NCBI GenBank assembly: GCA_003952965.2
Contig: CM025850.1
Span: 16,544,517-16,608,516 of the forward strand
DNA from: Morella rubra
Taxonomy: Eukaryota > Streptophyta > Magnoliopsida > Fagales > Myricaceae
Direction: 5' to 3'
Length of the DNA: 64,000 nucleotides
Below, in pieces: positions 37,353 through 48,535 of this stretch. A model generated the notes under the pieces. It saw only the letters and a list, made by a program, of their open reading frames with translations, searched no databases and was not told the DNA's origin. Within the stretch, counting starts at the first letter, position 1. Each line of letters opens with the position of its first letter. Both the position numbers and the translations under genes were made by a program.

Positions 37353-38443
37353 GCTAGTTTGTCCAGAAGATGAAAGAAGAAAGAAATAACTGATCTACAA
37401 GAGAAAAGGCTCTGGCGGGATATATCCAACCACTAAAAACGAAATTGGAAAACGATGGATATATGGAAGAAGAAGTGCATCATTTCTTTAAAGCCTACAA
37501 TCATTAATTCTGACGTATATTGAAAGATCCAGGAAAGAGAGATGCTTCTGCACTTCTCTCTCTCTCTGAGAAAATTTATTTTTCTCTCTCTGTTCCTGTC
37601 CGTCATATTGGCATGTTAGCCCATTTTAGAGTGATCGGTTTTCTGGTTGAAAATTATGCGCAGCTATTGGGTGTCGGTTTGACGCTGTCGTTGGTTCTCC
37701 TTGCTTTTGACCTTTCGTTTGTTATAAAAATGGGATATATATAGGTCCTTATTATTGTGAAGCTCAAAGGTACTCTTGAGATTTGTTCTTTTAACGGGTG
37801 TTCGAACCAGTTTACACGCACTAGGATTAATCTTGGAGTTTATCTCGTCTTTCCGATACACACAAACTGAATAATTATTGAGTTAAAAGTCTTAGAAATA
37901 ATCTCAAAAAATTGATAGTATCTAAGAGATTTTGAATTGCAGACTTTAGAAGAAGTGTATCAGCAAAATTCAAACCTTAACTACGAGACCAATACCGTAG
38001 GTGCTATTTGATTTGCGTGTTGATATAGGATCCATTTGGGATTTGGTCCAACTTTTAATAGGAAATAATGCCTTTATATAATGTGCAGGCGAAGTTTGAA
38101 GGAGTTAAAGCATTAGCCTCGGACTTTTCATGCGGTGGTCTGATAACATCATAGGCGTAGATATCAGAAGTTCTCAACATGGTAATCTCACACGATATTC
38201 GAACATAGCGGTGCTGCAGTGGCTTTTTTGTTATTGTTTTTTAATTTTTAATTTTTTTCCTGACTTGGCATTTTTAATTATGTGACGTGGATCTGGTGGA
38301 GTGACCTGGCAGTCAGCTGTACATGGGATGACCCGGTGCACAATACTTGGTTCTGATGTGGCTCTAATTGTACACTCAGCATTTTCCGTTCTAGACTTAA
38401 CCCTGGGAGATGGAGGGATCCATATGTCACCATCGATACCTGT
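37353..38443 (+). other. Spacer and PPR upstream region
   Basis: Up to about 38150 this belongs to duplicated unit A and matches about 48362-48945. 38150-38443 is single-copy and should contain the PPR promoter and leader. No clear TATA box was picked out. Confidence 0.5.
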
Positions 38444-40174
38444 ATGTCGAAGGAGTGCATTGCTCTATTGCAGTTATGTGCCTCATCCAGATTCAAGCTG
38501 AAGCAAATACATGCTTTTTCAATCAGACATGGTGTCTCCATATCCAACCCAGAGATGGGCAAGCACCTCATCTTCACCATTGTGGCCCTCTCAGCTCCCA
38601 TGTCTTATGCCCGGTGCATATTCTCTCAAATCAAGTGTCCCAATATTTTCACATGGAATACCATGATGAGAGGCTATGCTGAGAGTGAGAACCCGAGTCC
38701 AGCCGTCGAGCTGTACAGCCACATGCGTATATCCTCCATAGAACCTGACACACACACGTATCCTTTTCTTCTAAAGGCTGTAGCTAAGTTGACTGCCGAT
38801 AGAGAGGGTGAAAAGATACATTCCACATCCATAAGAAATGGGCTTGAATCATTGATGTTCGTTCAGAACTCGTTGATTCATATGTATGCTGCTTGTGGGC
38901 ATGCTGAGAGTGCACATAAAATGTTCGAGTTAACGCCTGAAAAAGATCTTGTTGCTTGGAATTCTGTGATTAATGGCTTTGCGCTTAATGGGATGCCCAA
39001 TGAGGCTCTGACTCTTTTCAGGGAAATGGGTTTGGAGGGCGTTCAGCCAGATGGGTTCACTATGGTAAGTTTGTTTTCGGCTTGTGCTGAGCTTGGAGCT
39101 TTGGCATTGGGGAGGAGGGCCCATGTGTATATGTTACAAGTTGGTTTGAGTGCAAACATGCATGCGAATAATGCCCTTTTGGACTTCTATGCTAAGTGTG
39201 GAAGCATTAGAGAGGCACAAAAAGTATTTGATGAGATGGAAGAACGGAATGTGGTTTCTTGGACTTCTTTGATAGTTGGGTTGGCTGTTAATGGGTTTGG
39301 CGAGGAAGCACTTGAGCATTTCAAGGAGTTGGAAAGAAAGGGGTTCGTGCCTAGTGCCATAACTTTTGTTGGGGTCCTGTATGCTTGCAGTCATTGTGGA
39401 ATGGTGGATGAGGGGTTTAATTATTTTGAGAGGATGAAAGAGGAATACAAGATTGCACCTAAGATAGAACACTACGGCTGCATGATTGATTTGCTGGGTA
39501 GGTCAGGCAAGGTGAAAGAAGCATACGAGTATATCCAAAACATGCCATTGAAGCCAAATGCCGTTGTTTGGAGGACCTTGTTGGGAGCATGCACGAGTCA
39601 TGGACATCTGGCTCTTGGGGAGGTTGCAAGAGCCCAGCTTCTACAATTAGAGCCTGGTCATAGTGGGGATTACGTGCTTCTGTCAAATCTCTATGCAGCA
39701 GAGCATCATTGGTCAGATGTGCAAAGGGTTAGGAGGTCAATGCTTAGGGAAGGGGTGAGGAAAACTCCTGGTTATAGCCTTGTTGAGTTAGGGAATAAGG
39801 TCTATGAGTTCACCATGGGTGATAGGTCTCAACCTCAAGGTGAGGATATATATGCGATGCTGTCGGAGATCACAAAATTGTTGAAATTGGAGGGTTATGT
39901 CCCTCATACAGCAAATGTGCTTGCAGACGTAGAGGAGGAGGAAAAGGAGACTGTTTTGTCTTACCATAGTGAGAAAATTGCAGTTGCTTTTGTGCTCATT
40001 AATACAGCTCCAGGGACCCCAATTAGAGTAGTGAAGAATTTGAGAGCCTGTGCAGATTGTCATTGGGCTATTAAACTCATATCAAAGGTTTTTAAGCGAG
40101 AGATTGTTGTGAGGGATCGTAGTCGGTTTCACCATTTCAAGAATGGTTCTTGTTCTTGTAGGGATTATTGGTAG
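38444..40174 (+). CDS. PLS-class DYW pentatricopeptide repeat protein, At4g21065-like
   Basis: This intact single-exon gene encodes 576 residues. DYW-class PPR proteins bind specific organellar transcripts and carry a C-terminal cytidine-deaminase-like domain used in C-to-U editing. The start MSKECIALLQLC and KLKQIHAFSIRHGVSIS match the remembered beginning of Arabidopsis At4g21065. PPR motifs run from about residue 60 to 360 (IFTWNTMMRGYAE, DLVAWNSVINGFALNG, VSWTSLIVGLAVNG). The E and E+ motifs follow (GRSGKVKEAYEYI, WRTLLGACTSHG, SGDYVLLSNLYA). The DYW domain spans about 480-576, with the zinc/catalytic HSEK motif, CADCHWAIK and the terminal CSCRDYW. No strong cleavable targeting peptide is evident, so compartment (mitochondrion or plastid) is open. 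Target RNA cannot be inferred. Confidence 0.96.
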   Translation: MSKECIALLQLCASSRFKLKQIHAFSIRHGVSISNPEMGKHLIFTIVALSAPMSYARCIFSQIKCPNIFTWNTMMRGYAESENPSPAVELYSHMRISSIEPDTHTYPFLLKAVAKLTADREGEKIHSTSIRNGLESLMFVQNSLIHMYAACGHAESAHKMFELTPEKDLVAWNSVINGFALNGMPNEALTLFREMGLEGVQPDGFTMVSLFSACAELGALALGRRAHVYMLQVGLSANMHANNALLDFYAKCGSIREAQKVFDEMEERNVVSWTSLIVGLAVNGFGEEALEHFKELERKGFVPSAITFVGVLYACSHCGMVDEGFNYFERMKEEYKIAPKIEHYGCMIDLLGRSGKVKEAYEYIQNMPLKPNAVVWRTLLGACTSHGHLALGEVARAQLLQLEPGHSGDYVLLSNLYAAEHHWSDVQRVRRSMLREGVRKTPGYSLVELGNKVYEFTMGDRSQPQGEDIYAMLSEITKLLKLEGYVPHTANVLADVEEEEKETVLSYHSEKIAVAFVLINTAPGTPIRVVKNLRACADCHWAIKLISKVFKREIVVRDRSRFHHFKNGSCSCRDYW

Positions 40175-42018
40175 CGTATGAGGTTATTAGACATACAGGA
40201 GAGTTGCAGGAGAGTTGGACATACAAGACTATGTAGTAAGTATTCAGGGTATAGTTGCTGGGTTGACTTGTGCTGCAGTAATCTCTGGGATTCTGCTCCA
40301 CAAGATATTCGGTTCCTTTTTCTTTTGCCTACATCTGAAGTGTGTGTTTTTTTTTTGTCTGTGTTCTCCATTTGTTCACCTGCTTATAGTGCAAAATGAC
40401 AAAATTTGCTTCAGCTATTCCCTAAGAAGTTTGTTATTTCAGTGGAAGAAAAATGATAAAGCTAGTTCTTTAACTTGCATGGCCTTTTTACTAGCGTCAG
40501 CACTACTGGATTTGTTCTGTGATTAGGCCTCCATCTTTTGGAGAATTTTTTATGCAGAGGTTCGCCCTGCTCCTCACATGGATAACTTAACAAGTGTCTA
40601 CAAAAGCATGGAAGTTGCTTCTGGAATCAATATATTCGTCACTCAGAAGGCGTCCTAAACTAAACTATCAGGTGATATGTCAGTTCATACATGTTCCCTT
40701 CGGTATCATCCAGATGCACATGGATTAAATTTTACATGCATGAGGACATGTTCGCCAGAACTAACACTTGCATATCTTCTATCTTTCTGAAATAAGTTTC
40801 AGTTAGTCATTTCGACATAATTTCTTTGAGCATATTTCTGCATAATCCTCCTTTGGTCATTATTTTGAACTATGGAGACTGTTATAGTGCTGTGCCACAG
40901 GATTCGCACCAAATAACATCTTGACCCGTGAGTGAACGTTGGAGGACCAGGTAGAGAAAAGCAAGCTGAAGGTGATGATAACCACAGGGAACAAGATAGT
41001 AGAGGAGAGAAAATAGTACCTTGAAAGGAAAAGGGTCAAGAAAAACATTTAAATTCAACATGAAAAATACCATGAAACCTTCATTTCCGGCCAAGAAGAG
41101 GGTTCAAGTGCCTCAGAACCCTTTTCCAGAAACCCAAGCAAGGCTAGCTGGATTTGAGGATGAATTGTGTGAAATTGCTAAGGAAGAACCTAGAAGAAGT
41201 TCGACCATTCTGTTCCATTCCTTATGTTTTGCTGCTTTTTTGGATAGTGAGATGTTTGAATGGACACAGGGACCTTGCTCTCCTGAACTTTGTTCAAGCC
41301 CCTTTAAGATGCAGGTATTAGTATAAAATATTCCAGCGCTGCAGTTCACCTCATTCATTTGTTGTCTTTAATCTTGCTTGTGTCATTTGGCTCGTACTAA
41401 ATTGGTAATGAAAGCCAGGTTGCAGATATGAAAGATATCAATGGCATTCAAGTGAATGAATTAGAAGCAGCCTTACAGGCTGTGATAACAAATGAAGAAC
41501 CAAGTACTGAAAACGTAAAATGCATGAATTCTAAGCAAGGAAGTGGCACTGCAGAGGCAGGCCTGCCCAATTTCCCTTCTCTCAGACCTGAAGGGTCTAG
41601 TGATCTGGCTGAGAGCCTGAGAGTAATAAATCAGACAAAAAGTGGTAAAATTAGAAAGACAAGTAAAATAGCCCAAAAGTATTTTAAAATAAAAGAAATA
41701 CGGATTCAGATTTTCCAATTTATGTTGATTTGAATAAAAATTTCAGAAAAGTTTATCCAAAAGCAAAATTGTGACAATGGTGACAAAATGGATAAGACTA
41801 GCAAACAGCGTAGAAGACTCAGAACCTGAGCAAACCTGGAAAGGAAACTACACAAACCCACGAGAACTGGTTTACCCAAAGACTATAAAGAACAAAAGAA
41901 TCCCTCTCCAACCCGTGTATGTAAGCACAAACGCAGACAAGACAATAGATCGTAAATTAGAAGCCAACAGCAATGTTGGGGCATCAATATATGAAAACCA
42001 AAACCCACAACCAGCAAA

Positions 42019-42303
42019 TTAAAAATCCGAAGAAGTGAGATCATTCCCGTCTTCAATTTTCTTCGATGGAGAGTACTGCAGGCTCGTTGAAGAAGCTGGA
42101 GATAACTCGGCACCCGCAGGCATGTCTCCAAGAGCAGAGACTATCCGGTGGATAGTTAGGGAGCGAGGTGGTCTAAAACTAAGTGATCTCTCGGTTTTGG
42201 AGAAGACGCTCGATGATTTTGAAAGGATGAGATACACCAAAGCCTGGACGAGGACAAACATGGCAACCTTCATGAGAGTCGTGTGTTCTAAGCTGCTTTC
42301 CAT
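42019..42303 (-). CDS. Small protein with N-terminal hydrophobic segment
   Basis: This 94-residue single-exon frame starts MESSLEHTTLMKVAMFVLV. A hydrophobic stretch at about residues 12-30 (VAMFVLVQALVYLILSKSS) suggests a signal anchor. A basic/Ser region (RSLSFRPPRSLTIHRI) and a Ser/Pro-rich tail follow. It resembles small uncharacterised plant proteins in my memory, but I cannot name a family. A TATA-like GTCTATATAAAG on the minus strand (about 42421-42432) lies 120 bp upstream, which supports a real gene. It sits inside the BRCA1 pseudogene, in sequence absent from unit A, so it arrived after the duplication or was lost from A. Function unknown. Confidence 0.62.
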   Translation of the reverse strand: MESSLEHTTLMKVAMFVLVQALVYLILSKSSSVFSKTERSLSFRPPRSLTIHRIVSALGDMPAGAELSPASSTSLQYSPSKKIEDGNDLTSSDF

Positions 42304-42420
42304 CTGGGTTCTCTTAAACTGACTTAATTTGAAGCTGATTGTACGTACACGATCGAAATTTGGATTGAGAAAGTGATCAAAGGATCATGAATTGGGTTAG
42401 CAAAGATCACAGCAGTCATC

Positions 42421-42432
42421 CTTTATATAGAC
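42421..42432 (-). promoter_or_regulatory. TATA box of the small-protein gene
   Basis: Read on the minus strand this is GTCTATATAAAG, about 120 bp before the ATG at 42303. Confidence 0.5.
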
Positions 42433-43050
42433 AGAAGTCAGGATCACCAGATTAGTAAACCTGCAGCCTCTTTGACTAGCCGCCTCAAAACAAGTTACAC
42501 GTGAAAGCAAGACAAGGTAATGAATCGAATGAATACTACGTTGAAGTTTCCGAAGAGTTGAGGGTGGGAACTGGTCAATTTTGACCGAAAACTTAGGTTT
42601 CCAACGAATTGCCCTTCTCAAGTATAGAGAGTCAAAGTCCGCCAAATACTAAGAGCAGGGAGTACTCGGAAGATAGCTTTTTATTTGTCTATTCCTGAAT
42701 AATTTTGATGTAATAAAAGTTGCCCAAAATGAATAAAGTTAGACGGGTTTAACTAATTATGTGTTCTGAGATCATCTTGTACTCTTTAAAGGGTTCTGCC
42801 ACGTCCAACTTTTTGGACCATATTTCGTGAAGTTCATGAGGAAAGAGAACTGGAAATCCGAAATATATACGACACAGATAATATGGGTTTCCCCGCACTT
42901 GGATGTCATTGGTCTTTTTTTTTTTTTCCCTTGAAAAAACCACTAGATAGATATTAAAAAAACAAAAAGCAGAGAAAATACAACTAAATATCATCACAAG
43001 AGAGATACTAGCGGGAATACTAGAAAGCGGCACAAAACCAAAAACAAGAG

Positions 43051-43445
43051 CTAGTGAAGCCACTTAGCCAGAAGGTGAGCTTGCCTATTACAGCGTCTAG
43101 GAACCCATCTAAAAGACAAGAAGGATGCTGACAAAGCTCCTGACGGAGAGAAACAACCAAGGACTCAATCTGCTAGCAAGCAAGAAGAGAAGGGTTGTTT
43201 AGTTCAGTGCAAAGGAGCTGAGAGTCAGACTCAAAGATAACCTACGGCCTGCGATTCTCCAAAGCAATTTTCACTGCTCTAACCGCAGCAAAAGATTCAC
43301 CAACTAATGGATCCATAGTCTTTAGTCGTTCCATGTACACAGTACAGAAGGAACTAGAAGAGTCTCGACAAGAGACGGCTAGGAAAGAGCCATTACAACG
43401 AACAGCGACGTCAACGTTCATTTTCAACCACCCCAAGGGGTAGAC
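43051..43445 (-). pseudogene. RNase H-like (RVT_3 type) domain fragment
   Basis: Minus-strand frames read GWLKMNVDVAVRCNGSF, GESFAAVRAVKIALEN, then past a stop VIFESDSQLLCTELN, and after a frameshift WVPRRCNRQAHLLAKWL. This is the order of the RNase H-like domain common in plant LINE retrotransposons and free-standing RVT_3 proteins. Two stops and a frameshift make it a dead fragment. It lies in the block of foreign DNA within unit B. Confidence 0.85.
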
Positions 43446-44553
43446 ACCACCTACTATTGGTCATTTGCTCTTTGTAAGATCTCTCTTTCTTTTTCTTTTT
43501 CTTTTTCATAAGAGTAGGTAGACCTACTTTCCATCCGTTTTCTGAGGCTGTAGACAAACAAATTGAATAAGTAGCTGTGGAATCCCACGAAAAAAAATGC
43601 CCATCATCAAATTACATACTAAAGACCACCATTGATTGAAAAAAAAAAAAGCATACTACAGACCATCAATGAACTGAAAAGTCTCCAACATTCCCTTGTA
43701 AGACTTTGGGATATTTCCAGCGACTTTCCTTCTAGCAAAGTGCCCCCATGAAGGGGCTGCTAAATAATTTTCGAGGCCTTAGATAAGTCAAGGAAGTATT
43801 TTAGTTAAAGAAAATAAAAAAATTAAACTATAAATTTGTTCTTTTATAAAAATTACTAATTAAATTTTGTATTCAAATTTAGCGAATAAATAATTTTTAA
43901 TAGATAAAATTGTTAAATTATTTAACCGATTATTTTGAAATATAGTTGTTCGTAAATAACTTTTATAATCTTGAATTTTGAAAAACTTATTTATACATTT
44001 GCATTTGTAATATAATAAGTAGTAGTATATATGCAATAAAACAATCTAGATCTTTTTTTTATATGCAAGAAGTTGCTTTGTAATATTGTTTAGCAAAAAA
44101 AAAACTAGCTTTGAGAAACTGATTTGCTTAGAAAAAAAAAAAGTTGTGTGATTGTTTTGTCGTTTAGCAAAAAGAATAATCTACCAATTAGATAATTTGT
44201 ATAATTAGAAAAATGATTTATGATAATTTAATTTTTTAAAAATTTGTGACAGTTGTGATGTTAAATTTTAAAAAAAGAGACAGTAAAAAAGTTAATATAT
44301 AGACTTAATTAGATGTTATTGCTCGTTTCTAAATACTCTTAATTTTTATTTTCAATTAATTTTGTAAATTAATTTTTAAGATATTCTTATTTTGTAAGCT
44401 TTTATTAAGTTATATTCTAAAATTTTAGGTTTTTTTTTCTCAACTTTAATTTTATAAAGGTCCTTTCTATTTTCTAGATATACGAGGCTTTCATAAAATA
44501 CTATTTTGTTGCATTAACTGTATTCTAAAATACTTTTGCAAAAGCCCGTGCCC
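43446..44553. other. AT-rich insertion with a MITE-like end
   Basis: 43740-44500 is extremely AT-rich and non-coding. Its right edge, TGTATTCTAAAATACTTTTGC and CCGTGCCC ending at 44553, resembles the 3' end of MITE family A (16910-16954). The matching left end was not found. Confidence 0.4.
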
Positions 44554-45350
44554 TTTTCAATCCTGCTTGGCCGTATATACCTCTTCAGTTCACAGTTCCA
44601 TGGCACAAAGTACAAACACCGTCTTCTTATTCTTCCGGTCTTCTCTTGCAGCCATGATCAGTGCATCTACAAGCGGGAGAGGTTCGAATTGACAGGGAAG
44701 AACACTACAACTGGAGCTCTGGACGGTTTTGATTTGCTTTTGAGTTTTTCTGAAGAGCACTCTTTTACGCGAGCAGAGGCTCCCACATCATCAGAGACCG
44801 AAGGCGAAGAGCACATGAAACAACCGAAAAACGCTGACAATAGAGACATCAATGTTTCTCTTCTGTATGTTATTTTCTTAGAGCTTATGGACCTAGTGAA
44901 GAACCCTGTGGTTTATCTGGTAGAAAAAGTTGAAATGAATGAGCAAAGAATGAAGTGCGACTGTGCGACAGTCCGAGTGACTAGAACTGCGGTGTGATAT
45001 ATATATGCTTCATTTATAGTGCTGGGAGAGATTCAATTTTAGCTTCCAGAGCACGGGCTGATGATGATACATAAGAGATGGCTAAGAGGAATCCCAGCTT
45101 ATTCTGATTCAAGGCTTAGAATCAATGCTATTGTATTTTTTATCAATCGAGTGTCATGTACATTGACACAAATGGTTTAACCATGGGAGTTCTTATTTCA
45201 CAAGACACCTGATACAAGTTGTTACGAAGATGGGGAATGACTAGTGGGCCAAAATGCTTGGAGGGCAAGCTGAAGACCAAGCTCAGTTGTTCGAGTCAAT
45301 GCCCCCTCGCATATTCCCAGATGGTTCTCACTAGTTTTGTGGTTCAATGG
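44554..45350 (+). other. Uncharacterised stretch with one open frame
   Basis: A frame at 44536-44997 (153 codons) overlaps the MITE-like end and contains a Glu/Ser/Thr-rich part. I recognise no domain, so it is noted but not called as a gene. The rest holds nothing I can name. Confidence 0.3.
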
Positions 45351-46657
45351 CTATATATAGTTAACTTTTTCAAAATTTTCTTTGACCATTTCTAGCTTTT
45401 GGTAACGAAAACAATTCCAAGAGTTGTTGCAATTCTTGTTTGCTAGAGTCACTAGCTAGTGAATTTTTACAATGATAATAAGCTTTGGGTTTAGATCAAC
45501 TGAGAGAGATGGGTATGTTTGACCTAGAGCTTTTCTCCATCACAAATTCTCCTTCTGTGTCTGTTCTTTCTCTCCTCTCTTTTCCAGACAATCATCTCAA
45601 CGTCATTGTGTCGCTAGTAAACCAGAAACCAGTACTGATAGAAATTGGAATTGGTGTATCTTCGAAGAAATTGGGTCTCTGTTGTTCAGCTCTCAAAACT
45701 CCAGAGAGGGTTAAAAAATTCTGCTTATAGAGCTGAATTTTGTCTTTTTGCTTCTAGAGTTTGGAAAGCACTCCGATTTCTATTGTTTTCCTGACTAGTG
45801 GAATTGCAGGAAACTGTTTCTGATTTTGAGAGATCATCTGGAGTTACAGTTTCAAAAAGTGGGATCCGAGTGTCACCATGTCATTTTACCAACAGATGAA
45901 AAAGGGGCATGCAGAATAACCCTGTAAGTACCTGTTCATTTGATCACTTTGTCAATAACTCGAATTTCTTCTCAAATAAATTCTCTCAAGTAGTTGGCTT
46001 GAATATTTTATAAGGGCATACAAGGGGTACATACAAGACCTCATAATTGCTGCTGGAGGAACAATTCTTCGTGGAAAACCTATTGGGGAGGATCAAAAAA
46101 CCTTGTCTGGTTCCTCAACATGTCAGACCTTCGTAATTGACAGTCTTGAGCTGCCGGACAAGTGTGATCCGAGCAAGAAAGTTACAATTCTCGATCGCGG
46201 CCCGTCTGATGCAGAGACCCTGGCAAGTTCAACTGGAGCCAAAGTAGCAAGCGATTCATGGGTGTTGGAATCCAAAGCAGCCTGCAATTTACACAATCTA
46301 GGTGAATAATATATCGTTTTGCAGTTCCAGGAGCCCTGCGGTTAACAAACTTCTTCGGAATTATCTCTTTTCTTTTGGATTTTAATAAGACATGTAAAAA
46401 CATTGTGCTCATATTTCTACATATTTTCTGTAACATACAACATCTAACACTTATGAACGGGCAATTTAGAGTTTCAATCGCTCTCGGCCATTAATCCACA
46501 CTGCTTTGAGGTGCATGTCATCCAGCCGCGAAGTTAGAGTGATGCAGTCATCCAATTCACCCTCCTTCGAGAGATTCAGCAATTATATACATGACTATAA
46601 AGAGCAAACATCCAAACGAGGTATTTCTGGGTTTTAGTCGGTTATTACCTTTTCTTC

Positions 46658-48362
46658 TCATGCAAGAACAGAGGATTCTGCGGCTTTGATCTCATACTTT
46701 GATATCTTCATGTTAAAGCCCTCAAACATGCGTTCCAGTGCTGAAATCTCCTCTTCAGAATCCCCGGGCTGTTCGTCTGCTGAGACCATCCGTTGCCTGA
46801 AGCTGCGTATTCTGGCAAGGCCAGCTCGGACTTCCGTCCTCAGTTCCTCCATTGTCGCAAGAATGTCAGTTTTTTCCTGTTTTGCTTCTTTGAGCTTCCT
46901 CTTCAAGGATCGATACCCATCAAGCGACTTGAGAAGTTGCTCTGAGAGTGCCCTGTTTCGCTCTTGGAGGCCTGCATTCCCTAGCAACTCTCCCTTACCA
47001 CACTTCTTCTCTTTATGCTCTTCCGCACAAGTTTGCACTTTGGCCCGCAACATCTCATTCTGCGCTTTAAGATCATTAATAAGCTCCTCCATGCCACTCA
47101 ATTCTTGAACCTTCCTTGAAAGCTCCGATGCCATGATCTCCCTCTCCTTTCCCAAACTTGAATACAACATTTCGAGGCTCTTTCGTGCAGCCAAGCTCGC
47201 ATTGAGCTCTTTTCTTAACCCGATTTCTTTCTCATCTATTAGCGGTTCATCAGGATTGTTTTCCCTCGGTACATTACGCCTAAGATCTGTGTTGCACCGC
47301 CTGAGCTCCTTCTTGGTGCCATGAGAATGAGATTTTTCAATCCGGGATTTCACATCATCAATGATCTTGAACATTCCAGCTACCCTTTGCACCTTGCGGT
47401 CGTCGTTGTCTTTAGTGCGTGCCTCATTATGATCTTGGATCAGTTTCAGTAGCAGCTTAACATTTGTTATGATGCCTAGAACATCATACATAGAGAACCA
47501 GACAAATGAAAAAACTAACATGGGCAGGAAAAACTATGGATCACTAGATAACATATAATGTTGCTGTTCTTTTCACGTATACGAAGAAGATAAATGTTTG
47601 ATCCATTTCATCATTGAGAAAATATGAAAAAAATCATGGAAATCGTTTACGATTTGTGTTTTGGGTTATTTACCATAAATTCATGGCCATGACTCCTGAT
47701 GAAAACTGTGATAGCTAAAGTGTCTGCATCTTGGACATGGAGTCACCAAACGCTGCAAAATCTAAATGCCAAGAAAAAAGAAGCATCTGATCACCTTCTA
47801 AAGAATAGTCATCAACCATTTCGTCATGACTCGTCGTGGGAGGTTGAAGTTCCGGCGATGAAAATGCTCGAATGCTATTTTGTCGAGAAGATGAAGAAGA
47901 AATAGGTATGCTAGCAACGAAATGGAAAAACGATGGACTGCATCATTCTTTAAAGCCTACTAGAGAGATCCAAGACTTCTGCAACAATAAACTAACCCAT
48001 GGGTCGGGGAAAAAACGGTTTTGATCATAGATAACAAGTGTTGCTGTTCTTTTCACGTCTTGGAAGATAAACTTGCCCTAAAATCAAATAAAAATATGAA
48101 AAAGTGAAAATTGTTTGTTTTGACGATTTGTGTTTTGGGTTATACCGGCCATGACTCCTGATGAAAACTGTGATAGCTAAAGTGTCTGCAACCCCGTCTT
48201 GGACATGGAGTTATTTAATTAGCACCAAACGCTGCAAAATCTAAATGCCAAGTAAAAAAGAAGCATCTGATCACCTTCTAAAGAATAATCATCAACCATT
48301 TCGTCATGACTCGTCGTGGGAGGTTGAAGTTCCGGCGATGAAAATGCTCGACCGCGGCTCAT
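46658..48362 (-). CDS. Plant coiled-coil protein, copy B
   Basis: This is the paralogue of the copy A gene. The main exon runs from 46658 up to about 47500 with no stop (287 codons in total if read from the ATG at 47521). It has the same Lys/Glu/Leu heptad blocks: LRKELNASLAARKSLEML, MEELINDLKAQNEMLRAKV, LSEQLLKSLDGYRSLKRKL, ISALERMFEGFNMKIS. It keeps an extra QDHNEARTKDNDD segment that copy A lacks, and lacks the GHKKNERVEPK segment of A. A likely first exon is 48362-48275 (MSRGRAFSSPELQPPTTS to DYSLE, 88 bp, same donor as A). The link between the exons is not resolved, and the intermediate VEVDRKVKI stretch of A is absent. Differences between copies are mostly in-frame, which suggests the frame was kept after duplication. 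Function unknown. Confidence 0.62.
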
Positions 48363-48535
48363 GCTATTTTGTCGAGAAGATGAAGAAGAAATAGGTATAA
48401 CCAATTCCACTAGCAACGAAATGGAAAAACGATGGAAATAATATGGAAGAAGAAGAACTGCATCATTCTTTAAAGCCTACTATTATTAATTCTGACATAT
48501 ATTGAGAGATCCAAGAAAGAGAGATGCTTCTGCAC
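47680..48535 (-). repeat. Local tandem duplication of coiled-coil exon 1 region
   Basis: 47680-47980 and 48145-48535 are near-identical in long runs, for example TCATCAACCATTTCGTCATG. The proximal copy has a small deletion that removes the start ATG (GCTCGAATGC versus GCTCGACCGCGGCTCATGC). The distal copy keeps it. Confidence 0.9.

Larger units (their letters stand above)
29411..38150 (+). repeat. Segmental duplication, unit A (BRCA1 intron 3 to coiled-coil 5' flank)
   Basis: Collinear homology with 40205-48945 begins in BRCA1 intron 3 at a TGCAGGAAGTTGTACATAC-like word and ends near the CTTTTCATGCGGTGG word. Both units are about 8.7 kb although B has internal losses and insertions. The single-copy PPR gene lies between them. 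Confidence 0.88.
40558..46309 (+). pseudogene. BRCA1 pseudogene in unit B
   Basis: Recognisable remnants, in order: exon 4 at 40558-40671, with a TCA-to-TAA nonsense change at 40656-40658; part of exon 5 at about 40950-41216, fused by deletion to part of exon 6, ending 41312; the start of exon 7 from about 41418 to 41850, frameshifted; intron 8 sequence near 45385-45510; exon 11 at about 45588-45710; a truncated exon 12 at about 45810-45925; and the 3' part of exon 14 at about 46019-46309. The RING exons 1-3 were never included, and exons 8-10 (extended PHD) and 13 are missing. The last BRCT piece, with LELPDKCDPSKK and DAETLASSTGAKVAS, is still open over 68 codons. It cannot make a BRCA1 protein. 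Confidence 0.93.

Noticed and set aside
44536..44997. 153-codon open frame
   Set aside because: Its start lies inside a MITE-like end and I recognise no family; too weak to call a gene.
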